The translations under genes and the position numbers were made by a program. A stretch of 64,000 bases of DNA from Pseudomarimonas salicorniae (GTDB lineage Bacteria > Pseudomonadota > Gammaproteobacteria > Xanthomonadales > Xanthomonadaceae): assembly GCF_023156535.1 (NCBI RefSeq), contig NZ_JALNMH010000001.1, positions 550,914 to 614,913 of the forward strand, written 5' to 3'. This document shows positions 1-8,958 of this stretch, one piece after another (within the stretch, counting starts at the first letter, position 1; each line of letters starts with the position of its first letter). The notes under the pieces are model-generated. The model ran no database searches and was not told where the DNA came from. It saw only the letters and a program-made list of their open reading frames with translations.

Positions 1-1777
1 GAGCCCGTATTGTTTCGGCCCGACCTGCGGAAACTGGTCCTTCCGGCTGAAATGCGAGTAGCTCCACCACGATGCCGTGAAGCTGGCCGGAAAGCGCGTC
101 GCGCAGCGCCGGCGATCGTAGGGAGCGAACCACCGGAATCACCCGCGCGAAGAGGCGCGTGGCCTGCGCCAGCGCCGCCTCATCGTCGCCCATCTCCGCC
201 AGCTCATGTACCAACCGCTCCCCGATGCGCATGGCCAGGAGCAGCTGGTCCGCAGCCAGCGCTACGTCCAGTTCCTCTTGCCAGGATGGTCGCGCCTCAT
301 CAGCGCGCCCCAACTCGGCAGTGATGAGCGCCTTCTGCAGCTTCAAGCGAGGGGTGAGATCACCAGGCAGGCGCTCAAGCGCCTCTGCAGCCTGCATATC
401 ACGCCCGGCCGCCAACAGGGCCTCGGAAAGGCGCATCCAGGCGCTCTGCTCGGTAAGCAGATCGTTGGCCTGATCGACATCTTCCAACGCCTCGCGTGCG
501 AACTCGATAGCGTCGGCCGAGCGATCGAGTGCGGTATGGGTCACCGATTTGGCGAGCCGGATCTTTATTCTTAGATGGACATGCGGGGTGCCTGCAATTC
601 TCTGTTCTGCTTGGTCGTAGTACTCCAAGGCCCGGATAGGCTCTCCTGCCAGAAGAAAATTGGTGCCAATCAGGAAATCGGTGTGTGCCGACCAGACCGG
701 GTCCATTACCTGATCGTAGTGACGCCTGAGTTGACGGAGCAGCTTGAGCGCGGCTCCGAACTGCCCCCGCCAAGTCTGGAATTGGGCTCGCTGCCTCAGT
801 AGAGCAGCGCGCAAGGATGGATCAACCGTTCCGACGGCAGTCCTTTCTGCCTCGTTCAGTTGAGCGAACGCTTCGTCGTAGCGCCCAAGGCTGGAGAGCG
901 CGGTGGCACGGTTAAGCTGCGTTCGAAGCGCGCTGTCGCTCTCGCCCAAACGACGATGGGTGGCTATGACTCTGGCGTAACAGTCGACCGCCCGCTCCGG
1001 GTCCCCGGACAGGCGCAGATGCAGGCAAAGCTCCTGGCGGGCAACGGCCGCATAGTAGTCGTCGCCAAGACTACGGAACCGCTCCTCCGCCGCGCCCAGA
1101 TGTCGGCGCGCCGGCTCGGGAGCCAGCATCAAGAGCATCTGGCCAGCTATCAACTCTGCATGGGCCGAAAGCTTCTCGTCTCCGCGCGATTCAGCGCGCG
1201 ATTGCAACCGCTCTGCCCACGCTGCGGCAATGCCTCGTTGGCTGCCGGTGATCGCCAGCAACAGGGCCTGATGCTCGATCCAGTCAACCGCCTTCCCGTC
1301 GCCGGCCGAACGCCAAAGCGCCCCGGCCATCCGGCCGACCCACCGCATCGCCTTGAGCGGCGCGGCGCTCTTCGAAAGCCGGGCATGCGCCCCGGCAAGG
1401 TCCACCAGCAGCGCCTGGCGCTGGGCTGCGGGATCCAGCGCGTCGAGACATTCGAGTTCGACCCGGGGCAGTCGCGAGTCGGGTCCCGCTGCGTGGCGCA
1501 GGGGGAGCGTCAGCATGCGGGATTCGCCGGAGGCGGGGACATGCAGCGGCAGCCGACCGGAGCGCTCCGGCCAGACCGGCAGCGGGGCGCCGTCGGCCAG
1601 CACTTCCCATTCGGCGCCGGTCATCTCGATCCAGCCGACCAGGGCCTGGCCAGGCGCGGGGCGGGTGATCTCGATGCGATCGGCGCTGACCACCACCTGG
1701 TCGCCGGCATCGCAGGCGGCGGCCGCCGCGCGGCAGGCCAGTGCGATCAGCAGCATGACGGCGAGGCGTATCAGCAT
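1..1777 (-). CDS. Exported TPR-repeat protein, C-terminus cut by window edge
   Basis: An open frame runs from an ATG at 1777 to the left edge without a stop, giving the first ~592 residues of a larger protein. The N-terminus is a signal peptide (MLIRLAVMLLIALACRAAAA, then a mature CDAGD...), so the product is exported. Residues ~25-110 form a beta-rich domain. From ~190 onward there are helical repeats with TPR-like spacing, for example LNRATALSSLGRYDEAFAQL and a copy around ALEYYDQAEQ. No enzyme motif is visible in the part present. Exported TPR proteins of this layout often end in a CHAT protease domain, but that part is outside the window, so this is inference only. The gene lies downstream of acnD on the same strand, 93 bp away. 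Confidence 0.75.
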   Translation of the reverse strand, partial: MLIRLAVMLLIALACRAAAAACDAGDQVVVSADRIEITRPAPGQALVGWIEMTGAEWEVLADGAPLPVWPERSGRLPLHVPASGESRMLTLPLRHAAGPDSRLPRVELECLDALDPAAQRQALLVDLAGAHARLSKSAAPLKAMRWVGRMAGALWRSAGDGKAVDWIEHQALLLAITGSQRGIAAAWAERLQSRAESRGDEKLSAHAELIAGQMLLMLAPEPARRHLGAAEERFRSLGDDYYAAVARQELCLHLRLSGDPERAVDCYARVIATHRRLGESDSALRTQLNRATALSSLGRYDEAFAQLNEAERTAVGTVDPSLRAALLRQRAQFQTWRGQFGAALKLLRQLRRHYDQVMDPVWSAHTDFLIGTNFLLAGEPIRALEYYDQAEQRIAGTPHVHLRIKIRLAKSVTHTALDRSADAIEFAREALEDVDQANDLLTEQSAWMRLSEALLAAGRDMQAAEALERLPGDLTPRLKLQKALITAELGRADEARPSWQEELDVALAADQLLLAMRIGERLVHELAEMGDDEAALAQATRLFARVIPVVRSLRSPALRDALSGQLHGIVVELLAFQPEGPVSAGRAETIRA

Positions 1778-1870
1778 GCCGGCATGATGCGTGAGGCAGG
1801 TTTCGCTTGCGAGCAGCACGGCCGCGGTCGGCGCACGCTGGCACGCCGTCCGCGGCCCTCCAGCGGACCG

Positions 1871-4483
1871 CTAGGCAGCCCGGCTGGCCTCAAGGAAGTC
1901 CTGGGCGAAGCGCTGCAGGACGCCGCCGGCCTCGTAGATGGCCACTTCCTCGCCGGTATCCAGTCGGCAGCGCACCGGCACCTCGACGGTCTCGCCGCTG
2001 CGGCGGTGGATGCGCAGGGTGAGGGTGGCGCCGGGGGTGCGTTCGCCGGTGATGTCGTAGGTTTCGGTGCCGTCGAGGCCGAGGGTCAGGCGCGTGGTGC
2101 CGGGAAGGAATTCGCAGGGCAGCACGCCCATGCCGATCAGGTTGGTGCGGTGGATGCGCTCGAAGCCTTCCGCAACGATCACCTCGACGCCGGCGAGACG
2201 CACGCCCTTGGCCGCCCAGTCGCGCGAGCTGCCCTGGCCGTAGTCGGCCCCGGCAATGATGATCAGCGGCTGGCTGCGCTCCATGTAGGTCTCGATCGCT
2301 TCCCACATGCGCATGACCTTGCCCTCGGGCTCGACGCGGGCCAGCGAACCCTGGCGCACCTTGCCGTTCTCGTCGCGGACCATCTCGTTGAACAGCTTGG
2401 GGTTGGCAAACGTGGCGCGCTGCGCGGTCAGATGGTCGCCGCGGTGGGTGGCGTAGGAATTGAAGTCCTCTTCCGGCAGGCCCATCTTCGCCAGGTACTC
2501 GCCGGCGGCGCTGTCGAGCAGGATCGCGTTGCTCGGCGAGAGATGGTCGGTGGTGATGTTGTCCGGCAGGATGGCCAGCGGGCGCAGGTCGCGCAGCGTG
2601 CGCGGCTTGGCCAGCGCACCTTCCCAGTAGGGCGGGCGGCGGATGTAGGTCGATTTCGGCCGCCAGTCGTACAGCGGGCTGACCTTCTCGCCGTGCTCGA
2701 CGCGCACCGAGAACATCGGGTCATAGACACGGCGGTACTGTTCGGGCTTCACCGACTGTTTCACCACGGCGTCGATCTCTGCATCGCTCGGCCAGAGGTC
2801 CATCAGGGTGATCGGCGTGCCGTCCTCGCGATGGCCCAGCGCGTCCTTCTCGATGTCGAAGCGGATGGTCCCGGCGATCGCGTAGGCGACGACCAGCGGC
2901 GGTGACGCCAGGAAGGCCTGCTTGGCGTACGGGTGGATACGACCGTCGAAGTTGCGGTTGCCGGAGAGCACGGCCACCGAGTAGAGGTCGCGTTCGATGA
3001 TCTCCTGCTGGATGGCCGGGTCCAGCGCCCCGGACATGCCGTTGCAGGTGGTGCAGGCAAAGGCCACCACGCCAAAACCCAGCTGTTCCAGCTCCGAGGT
3101 CAGCCCGGCCTCGTCGAGATACAGCGCGACAGCCTTGGAGCCGGGCGCCAGCGAGCTCTTCACCCAGGGTTTGCGCGAGAGGCCGAGCGCATTGGCCTTT
3201 TTGGCCAGCAGGCCGGCGGCGATGACGTTGCGCGGGTTGGAGGTATTGGTGCAGGAGGTGATCGCGGCGATGATCACCGCGCCGTCCGGCAGCTTGCCCT
3301 CGGCCTCCTCGGCGCGGGCCTTGTCGAGGCCCACCGCGATGCCGCGCGCGGCCAGCTCGCTGGTGGCCAGGCGCGCATGCGGGTTGGATGGGCCGGCCAT
3401 GGTGCGCACCACGCTGGACAGGTCGAAGTGCAGGGTGCGCTCGTACTGCGCGTTCTTGAGCGCATCGGCCCAGAGGCCGGCGGTCCTGGCGTAGGTCTCG
3501 ACCAGCGACACCTGTTCGTCGGTGCGGCCGGTCAGGCGCAGGTAGTCCAGCGTGTTGTCGTCGATGAAGAACAGCGCGGCCGTGGCGCCGTACTCCGGCG
3601 CCATGTTGGAGATCGTCGCGCGGTCACCCACGGTCAGCGCCGCCGCGCCCTCGCCGCGGAACTCGAGGTAGGCGCCGACCACGCGCTGCTTGCGCAGGAA
3701 CTCGGTCAGGGAGAGCACGATGTCGGTGGCGGTGATGCCGGGCTGCGGGCGACCGCTCAGCTCGACGCCGACGATTTCGGGCAGGCGCATCCATGAGGCG
3801 CGGCCGAGCATGACGTTCTCGGCCTCGAGCCCGCCGACGCCCACCGCGATCACGCCCAGCGCGTCGACGTGCGGCGTATGGCTGTCGGTGCCGACGCAGG
3901 TGTCCGGGAAGGCGACGCCGTCCTGGGTGTAGATCACCGGCGACATCTTCTCCAGGTTGATCTGATGCATGATCCCGTTGCCCGGGGGGATCACGTCGAC
4001 GTTGCGGAAGCTCTGCTTGGTCCAGTCGATGAAGTGGAAGCGGTCCTCGTTGCGCCGGTCCTCGATGGCGCGGTTCTTCTCGAAGGCGTCGGGCACATAG
4101 CCGCCGCACTCGACGGCCAGCGAGTGGTCGACGATCAGCTGCACCGGCACGACGGGATTCACCGCCGCCGGATCGCCACCCTGCTCGGCGATCGCATCGC
4201 GCAGGCCGGCAAGGTCGACCAGGGCGGTCTGGCCGAGGATGTCGTGGCAGACCACGCGTGCCGGGAACCAGGGGAAGTCGCGCTCGCGCTTGCGGTGGAC
4301 GATCTGCTCGAGGCACTCGCGCAGGATCGCCGGCTCGCACTTGCGGACGATGTTCTCGGCATGCACGCGGGCGGTGTAGGACAGACCGTCCCAGGCGCCG
4401 GGTTGCAGCGCCTCCACCGCCTCGCGGGCGTCGAACCAGTCGAGCTTGGTGCCGGGAAGGGGTTTGCGGTGGGCGCTGTTCAT
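1871..4483 (-). CDS. acnD: 2-methylcitrate dehydratase, Fe/S-dependent (AcnD)
   Basis: An 870-residue member of the aconitase superfamily. AcnD dehydrates 2-methylcitrate to 2-methylaconitate in the methylcitrate cycle, which oxidises propionyl-CoA; it works with PrpF. The three [4Fe-4S] ligands are visible: Cys411 (SCTNTSNPR) and Cys477/Cys480 (CTTCNG). The N-terminus (KPLPGTKLDWFDAREAVEAL) and the stretch FPWFPARVVCHDILGQTALV match AcnD better than AcnA, and prpF lies 1 kb upstream. The usual prpB/prpC partners are not in the window. A tonB-like gene on the other strand separates it from prpF, so it must have its own promoter in 4484-4835. Aconitase A activity cannot be excluded from sequence. 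Confidence 0.88.
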   Translation of the reverse strand: MNSAHRKPLPGTKLDWFDAREAVEALQPGAWDGLSYTARVHAENIVRKCEPAILRECLEQIVHRKRERDFPWFPARVVCHDILGQTALVDLAGLRDAIAEQGGDPAAVNPVVPVQLIVDHSLAVECGGYVPDAFEKNRAIEDRRNEDRFHFIDWTKQSFRNVDVIPPGNGIMHQINLEKMSPVIYTQDGVAFPDTCVGTDSHTPHVDALGVIAVGVGGLEAENVMLGRASWMRLPEIVGVELSGRPQPGITATDIVLSLTEFLRKQRVVGAYLEFRGEGAAALTVGDRATISNMAPEYGATAALFFIDDNTLDYLRLTGRTDEQVSLVETYARTAGLWADALKNAQYERTLHFDLSSVVRTMAGPSNPHARLATSELAARGIAVGLDKARAEEAEGKLPDGAVIIAAITSCTNTSNPRNVIAAGLLAKKANALGLSRKPWVKSSLAPGSKAVALYLDEAGLTSELEQLGFGVVAFACTTCNGMSGALDPAIQQEIIERDLYSVAVLSGNRNFDGRIHPYAKQAFLASPPLVVAYAIAGTIRFDIEKDALGHREDGTPITLMDLWPSDAEIDAVVKQSVKPEQYRRVYDPMFSVRVEHGEKVSPLYDWRPKSTYIRRPPYWEGALAKPRTLRDLRPLAILPDNITTDHLSPSNAILLDSAAGEYLAKMGLPEEDFNSYATHRGDHLTAQRATFANPKLFNEMVRDENGKVRQGSLARVEPEGKVMRMWEAIETYMERSQPLIIIAGADYGQGSSRDWAAKGVRLAGVEVIVAEGFERIHRTNLIGMGVLPCEFLPGTTRLTLGLDGTETYDITGERTPGATLTLRIHRRSGETVEVPVRCRLDTGEEVAIYEAGGVLQRFAQDFLEASRAA

Positions 4484-4835
4484 CGGTTTTCCTGAGGGGA
4501 AAAGCGCAATTATCGACCCGCGGGCGGCCGCGGGTCACCTCGATACTCCAGCCGAAGGGAGCGATGGCGCCCGCGAGGCCCTTTTGTTCCCTCCGTCGCC
4601 GGGCGGGATCGGCTCCCGCGCGATCCAGGACCGGCCGCAGATGAGGTCGATCATCGCCTGCAGGTCAGGCCTGTGGCCGCCTGCGTTGCGGCGAGCCGTC
4701 AACGATGGCCGTAGAGGACTGAACGGACAGCGAAGCGCGCCCGATCATGCTTGGCGCCGGTTCAGCTGCGCCACCCCAGCCTCGAAGCAGGGACGACCTG
4801 GCCGCGCTGGACCGCGCTTGCGAAGGGGGATGCAC
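4484..4835. other. Divergent intergenic region between acnD and tonB-like gene
   Basis: A 352-bp gap that should hold the promoters of both acnD (leftward) and the tonB-like gene (rightward). The one clear structure is a perfect 9-bp inverted repeat at 4515-4523/4528-4536 (GACCCGCGG / CCGCGGGTC, 4-nt loop), 32 bp before the acnD start, so it would lie in the acnD leader or promoter. It has no T-tract. No convincing sigma-70 hexamer pair was found. The rightward frame stays open here, but its codons look non-coding and it lacks a good ribosome site. Confidence 0.4.
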
Positions 4836-5513
4836 ATGGTTCTGCAACGCTGGCAGTTCGACTGGCACCACATCCGGTTCGACCGCAGCACGGGCTGGGC
4901 GCTGGCCCTCGTGGTGAATGCCGCCCTGCTGCTCATGCTCACCCTGCCCCTGCGTCCGCAGGGGCCTGACATCGCGCCGGTCGATCCGCCACCACCGGTC
5001 GAGTGGATCGTGCTGCAGCCCTCGCCGCCGGTGCCGCCAGCCCCGTCTGCCCCGCAGGCTCCAGCGCATCCCAGATCGGTCCTCGGCGAGGTGCTGCGCA
5101 GCGAGGCGCCGCCGATCGAGGCGGCCCGGCTGATCGCCCAGCCCGAGGCGACGCCGGGAGAGCGCGACGCGCCGCTCGTGTCGTTCGAGACGCCGTCCCG
5201 GTCGCTGTCCACGCCCGCCTTCAGCGGCAACGCCGAAGCCAGCATCGACTACGAGTTCGCCCCGGCCCCGCCGTATCCGCGCGCCGAGCTACGCCGTGGC
5301 GTGGAGGGCACGGTCCTTCTGCGCATCGAGGTCGATGCCTCGGGCAGGGTGCTGCGGGTCGAGGTCGAGCAGAGCAGCGGCCACCCGCGTCTTGACCGCG
5401 CTGCCCGGCAGCAGGTGGAGCGCCACTGGCGGTTCAAACCCGGCCAGCGCAACGGCGCGCCCGTGGCCGGCTGGGTGAAGGTGCCGATCGAATTCAGCCT
5501 GCGCGGCGGTTGA
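4836..5513 (+). CDS. TonB-family energy transducer
   Basis: A 225-residue TonB-type protein: short cytoplasmic N-terminus, one transmembrane helix at ~22-38 (ALALVVNAALLLMLTLPL), a Pro-rich periplasmic spacer (PPPPVEWIVLQPSPPVPPAP) and a C-terminal TonB domain (YPRAELRRGVEGTVLLRIEV ... HWRFKPGQRNGAP). TonB carries proton-motive-force energy from ExbB/ExbD in the inner membrane to outer-membrane receptors. The ATG at 4836 has an AAGGGGG ribosome site 6 nt upstream; the longer frame upstream is not typical coding sequence. It is a lone gene with no exbB/exbD beside it, inserted between acnD and prpF on the opposite strand, and it ends 18 bp from the prpF stop (convergent). Confidence 0.85.
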   Translation: MVLQRWQFDWHHIRFDRSTGWALALVVNAALLLMLTLPLRPQGPDIAPVDPPPPVEWIVLQPSPPVPPAPSAPQAPAHPRSVLGEVLRSEAPPIEAARLIAQPEATPGERDAPLVSFETPSRSLSTPAFSGNAEASIDYEFAPAPPYPRAELRRGVEGTVLLRIEVDASGRVLRVEVEQSSGHPRLDRAARQQVERHWRFKPGQRNGAPVAGWVKVPIEFSLRGG

Positions 5514-5531
5514 AGGCGCGGGCTGGCGGCC

Positions 5532-6722
5532 TCAGTCGCCTAGGGTGCCTGCCGGCACGCGGACGCTGCCCTCCATCAGGATGCGCGCGCTGCGGCTCAT
5601 CAGGGCGCGGCGGACCTGCCACTGCCCATTGACCTGCTCGGCCTCGGCGCCGACCCGCATGCTGCCGGAAGGATGGCCGAAAGTGACGGCGGTGCGGGCG
5701 CCGCCGCCGGCGGCCTCGCTGACCAGGGTGCCGGGCACCGAGGCGGCGGTGGCCAGGGCCACGGCGGCGGTGCCCATCATGGCGTGATGCAGCTTGCCCA
5801 TCGACAGCGCGCGGGCCAGCAGGTCGATATCGGCGGCGGCGATCGGCTTGCCGCTGGAGGCCAGGTAGTCGGCCGAGGGCGCCACGAAGGCGACCTTGGG
5901 CGTGTGCTGCCGGGTGGCCGCCTCGGCGGGATCGCGGATCAGGCCCATGCGCAGGGCGCCGGCGGTGCGCAGGGCCTCGAACAGGGCCAGACGGGCCGGG
6001 TCGCCATTGATCGCCGGCTGCAGCTCGGACCCACTGCAGCCGATGTCGGCGGCGCGGACGAACACGGTCGGGATGCCGGCATTGATCAGGGTCGCCTCGA
6101 TCCGGCCGAGGCCGGGCACCTCGAGCGTGTCGACCAGCTGGCCGGTCGGGAACATGGCGCCGCCCTCGCCCTCGTCGGCCGGGTCGAGGAACTCGAGCGG
6201 GATCTCGGCCGAGGGGAAGGTCACGCCGTCCAGCTCGAAATCGCCGTCCTCCTGCACCTCGCCGTCCGCCATCGGCACGTGGGCGATGATGGTCTTGCCG
6301 ATATTGGCCTGCCAGATGCGCACCGTGGCGCGGCCGTCGCGCGGCAGCTTCGATGCGTCCAGCATGCCCTTGGTGATGGCGAACGGGCCGACCGCCGAGC
6401 TGAGATTGCCGCAGTTGCCGCTCCAGTCGACGAAGGCGCTGTCGATGGAGACCTGGCCGTAGAGGTAGTCGACGTCGTGGTCGGGGCGGCTGCTCGGCGA
6501 GATGATCACGCACTTGCTGGTGCTGGAGGTCGCCCCGCCCATGCCGTCAGTGTGCTTGGCGTAGGGATCGGGGCTGCCGATCACCCGCAGCAGCAGCGCG
6601 TCGCGGGCCGCACCCGGCTGCCGGGCCGCCTCGGGCAGGTCGGCGAGGCGGAAGAACACGCCCTTGCTGGTGCCGCCACGCATGTAGGTGGCGAGGATGC
6701 GGAGCTGCGGACGCTGCGGCAT
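5532..6722 (-). CDS. prpF: 2-methylaconitate cis-trans isomerase PrpF
   Basis: A 396-residue PrpF-family isomerase (diaminopimelate-epimerase-like fold). It isomerises the 2-methylaconitate made by AcnD so that aconitase can finish the methylcitrate cycle. The family N-terminus is clear (TYMRGGTSKGVFF), as are DGMGGATSSTSKCVIISPS and DWSGNCGNLSSAVGPFA; the length is normal. It normally follows acnD directly in one operon; here the tonB-like gene lies between them on the other strand. The start is the ATG at 6722. Confidence 0.93.
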   Translation of the reverse strand: MPQRPQLRILATYMRGGTSKGVFFRLADLPEAARQPGAARDALLLRVIGSPDPYAKHTDGMGGATSSTSKCVIISPSSRPDHDVDYLYGQVSIDSAFVDWSGNCGNLSSAVGPFAITKGMLDASKLPRDGRATVRIWQANIGKTIIAHVPMADGEVQEDGDFELDGVTFPSAEIPLEFLDPADEGEGGAMFPTGQLVDTLEVPGLGRIEATLINAGIPTVFVRAADIGCSGSELQPAINGDPARLALFEALRTAGALRMGLIRDPAEAATRQHTPKVAFVAPSADYLASSGKPIAAADIDLLARALSMGKLHHAMMGTAAVALATAASVPGTLVSEAAGGGARTAVTFGHPSGSMRVGAEAEQVNGQWQVRRALMSRSARILMEGSVRVPAGTLGD

Positions 6723-6811
6723 GGAGGGGCCTGCTGGAACGGAGAAGACAGCCGGCGATTATCCGGGCATTCGCAGTCCGCTGCAGGTCCGTCGCATCGG
6801 GCCGGGCGGCG

Positions 6812-8194
6812 CTATTCCTCGCCGCTGCCCAGACCGTACTTCTCCAGGCGGCGATACAGCGCGCCGCGGGACAGGCCAAGCTTGTCGGCGGCGCGCTGGA
6901 TATTGCCCTCGCAGACCTCAAGGGCATGACGGACCATCGCCTCCTCGAGCTGTTCGAGGGTCATGTCGGCATCGACCACGCCACCGGCCGGGGACACCCC
7001 AGTGGTGCCGCCAAGGCCCAGTTCCTCGGCCTGGATCTGGCTGCCCGCTGCCATCAGCACGGCACGCTCGATGACGTGGCCGAGCTCGCGCACATTGCCG
7101 GGCCAGGGGTAGTCGCGCAGCCGCGCCAGGGCCGAGGGTGCGAAGTCGAGGCCATCGCGCTGGTAGCGGCGGGCGCAGCGCGCAAGGAAGTCGCGGGCCA
7201 TCGGCTCGATGTCCTCGCGCCGCTGGCGCAGCGGCGGCAGGGTGATTTCCACGGTGTTGAGGCGGAACAGCAGATCCTTGCGGAAGCGGCCCGTCTCGAC
7301 CTCCTCCTTCAGATCGGCATTGGTCGCCGAGACCAGCCGCACATCGACCTTGATCGTCCGCGATGAGCCGACGCGCTCGAACTCGCCCTCCTCCAGCACG
7401 CGCAGAAGTTTCGGCTGCTGCGCCGGCGGAATATTGGCGATCTCGTCGAGGAACAGGGTGCCGGCATCGGCCAGTTCGAAGCGGCCGATGCGATCGCTCT
7501 TGGCGTCGGTGAATGCGCCCTTGACGTGGCCGAACATCTCCGACTCGAAGACGTGCTCGTTGATGCCGCCCATGTTGACCTTGATCAGCGAGCGCTGGGC
7601 GCGCCGGCTGAGCGCGTGGATGCGGCGGGCGACCACGCCCTTGCCGGTGCCGTTCTCGCCAAGCACCAGTACGTTGGCGTCGGTGGGCGCGATGCGCGCG
7701 ATCATCTCCAGCACAGGGCGCATCGCCGGGCTCTCGGCGATGAAGGGCTCGTCACCGCCGCCCTTGAGCAGGGCGTTCTCGGCGTCCAGCCTCTCGGCGC
7801 GGCGGTGCTCGCGGGCCCAGGAAACCTGCGCACCGAGCACATTGAGCAGTCGCTGGTTGTCCCAGGGTTTCTCGATGAAGTCCGAGGCGCCGAGCTGCAT
7901 GGCGCGCACGGCGAGGTCGATGCTGCCCCAGGCGGTCATCACCACCACCGGCATGCCGCCGTCGCCCTTCTTCAGGCCCTGCAGCAGCTCCAGCCCTTCC
8001 GCGCCGGAGGTCGTATCGCGGGTGTAGTTGAGGTCGATGAGGGCGGCGTCGAAGCCTTCCTTGGAAGCCTTCTCCAGCGCCTCCGCCGGGCTGCCGACGG
8101 TGACGCAGCCATAGCCTTCGGATTTCAGCAGAAGGCGCAGGGCGGTGAGCACGTCCGACTGGTCGTCGGCAATCAGGATGCGTGGGGTGGTCAT
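6812..8194 (-). CDS. Sigma-54-type (NtrC family) response regulator
   Basis: A 460-residue protein with three parts. The receiver domain (1-125) has acidic residues Asp10/Asp11, phospho-acceptor Asp54 (ALIDLNY), Thr87 and Lys109. The AAA+ sigma-54 activator domain (~150-385) has Walker A GENGTGKG at 179-186, the sigma-54 contact loop GAFTDA at 226-231 (family consensus GAFTGA) and Walker B TLFLDEIAN. A Fis-type helix-turn-helix lies at ~420-455 (NIQRAADKLGLSRGALYRRL). It is downstream of, and co-directional with, the ABC transporter genes and is probably part of their operon or controls it. No histidine kinase is adjacent, so its partner must be elsewhere or upstream of nothing visible here. 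Confidence 0.92.
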   Translation of the reverse strand: MTTPRILIADDQSDVLTALRLLLKSEGYGCVTVGSPAEALEKASKEGFDAALIDLNYTRDTTSGAEGLELLQGLKKGDGGMPVVVMTAWGSIDLAVRAMQLGASDFIEKPWDNQRLLNVLGAQVSWAREHRRAERLDAENALLKGGGDEPFIAESPAMRPVLEMIARIAPTDANVLVLGENGTGKGVVARRIHALSRRAQRSLIKVNMGGINEHVFESEMFGHVKGAFTDAKSDRIGRFELADAGTLFLDEIANIPPAQQPKLLRVLEEGEFERVGSSRTIKVDVRLVSATNADLKEEVETGRFRKDLLFRLNTVEITLPPLRQRREDIEPMARDFLARCARRYQRDGLDFAPSALARLRDYPWPGNVRELGHVIERAVLMAAGSQIQAEELGLGGTTGVSPAGGVVDADMTLEQLEEAMVRHALEVCEGNIQRAADKLGLSRGALYRRLEKYGLGSGEE

Positions 8195-8270
8195 GGCGGA
8201 AGTCTACCCGGCGGGCGCGTCCGCGCAGCCTCCCTGCAGCCTCCGACGTGGAGGGCGTGAGGCTTCGCCA

Positions 8271-8933
8271 TCACTGGACCAGCTGCCCGTCGCGCAGCTC
8301 GATCAGCCGCTGACCGCGTCGCGCATACTCCGGGTTATGGGTGACCTGGACCACGGTGATGCCGTCGCGATTCAGCTCGCAGAGCAGGTCCATGATCAGC
8401 TCGCCCTGGCTGGAGTGCAGTGCGCCGGTGGGCTCGTCGGCGAGCAGCAGGGTCGGCCGCAGCAGGGCGGCGCGGGCCACCGCGATCATCTGCTGCTGCC
8501 CGCCGGAGAGCTGGCGCGGGTACAGGCCGCGCTTGTCCTCGATCTCGAACCGGCGCAGCGCGGCATCGACCCGCTCACGGCGCTCGCTGCGGCCGACCCC
8601 GCGGTACTCCAGCGGCAGCTCCAGATTCTCCTGAACGCTGAGGTCGTCGAGCAGGTGGTAGTGCTGGAAGACGAAACCGACATGGTCGCGGGCAAAGGCC
8701 TTGCGATCGCGCTCCTTCATCGAGTGCAGGGCCTGGCCCTCAAAGGTGTATTCGCCCTTCCAGTCACCATCGAGCAGGCCGAGCACCGAAAGCAGGGACG
8801 ACTTCCCCGAGCCCGAGGGGCCCATGATGCTGAGGAACTCACCCTTGCCGATGTCGAGTCGGATATCGCGCAGCACCCACTGCTCGCCAGCGGGGACGCG
8901 GAAGCTCTTGGACAGGCCTTGCAGGGAGATCAT
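8271..8933 (-). CDS. ABC transporter ATP-binding protein (MacB/LolD type)
   Basis: A 220-residue ATPase with Walker A GPSGSGKSSLL (~39-49), ABC signature LSGGQQQ (~142), Walker B LLLADEPTGAL and the switch His in VQVTHNPEYA. The size and motifs fit the MacB/LolD/FtsE group, which drives mechanotransmission rather than classical membrane transport. It follows the permease gene by 25 bp on the same strand and should form a complex with it. The substrate is unknown; relatives export peptides, antibiotics or lipoproteins. Confidence 0.93.
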   Translation of the reverse strand: MISLQGLSKSFRVPAGEQWVLRDIRLDIGKGEFLSIMGPSGSGKSSLLSVLGLLDGDWKGEYTFEGQALHSMKERDRKAFARDHVGFVFQHYHLLDDLSVQENLELPLEYRGVGRSERRERVDAALRRFEIEDKRGLYPRQLSGGQQQMIAVARAALLRPTLLLADEPTGALHSSQGELIMDLLCELNRDGITVVQVTHNPEYARRGQRLIELRDGQLVQ

Positions 8934-8958
8934 GAAGGGGTTCCGTGTTGGGTCGGGG

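Noticed and set aside
860..2905. 681-codon plus-strand frame across the TPR gene end and acnD
   Set aside because: It runs through two well-supported minus-strand genes and has shadow composition rich in Gly, Ala, Arg and Gln.
1871..4483. Aconitase AcnA of the TCA cycle
   Set aside because: The N-terminal and mid-protein sequence and the nearby prpF fit AcnD better, though overlap in activity is possible.
4446..4835. Extended N-terminus of the tonB-like gene back to 4446
   Set aside because: The extension overlaps the acnD start region, lacks a ribosome site and would put 130 residues before the membrane helix.
5673..6929. 418-codon plus-strand frame opposite prpF
   Set aside because: prpF on the minus strand has all family motifs; the plus frame is a G+C shadow.
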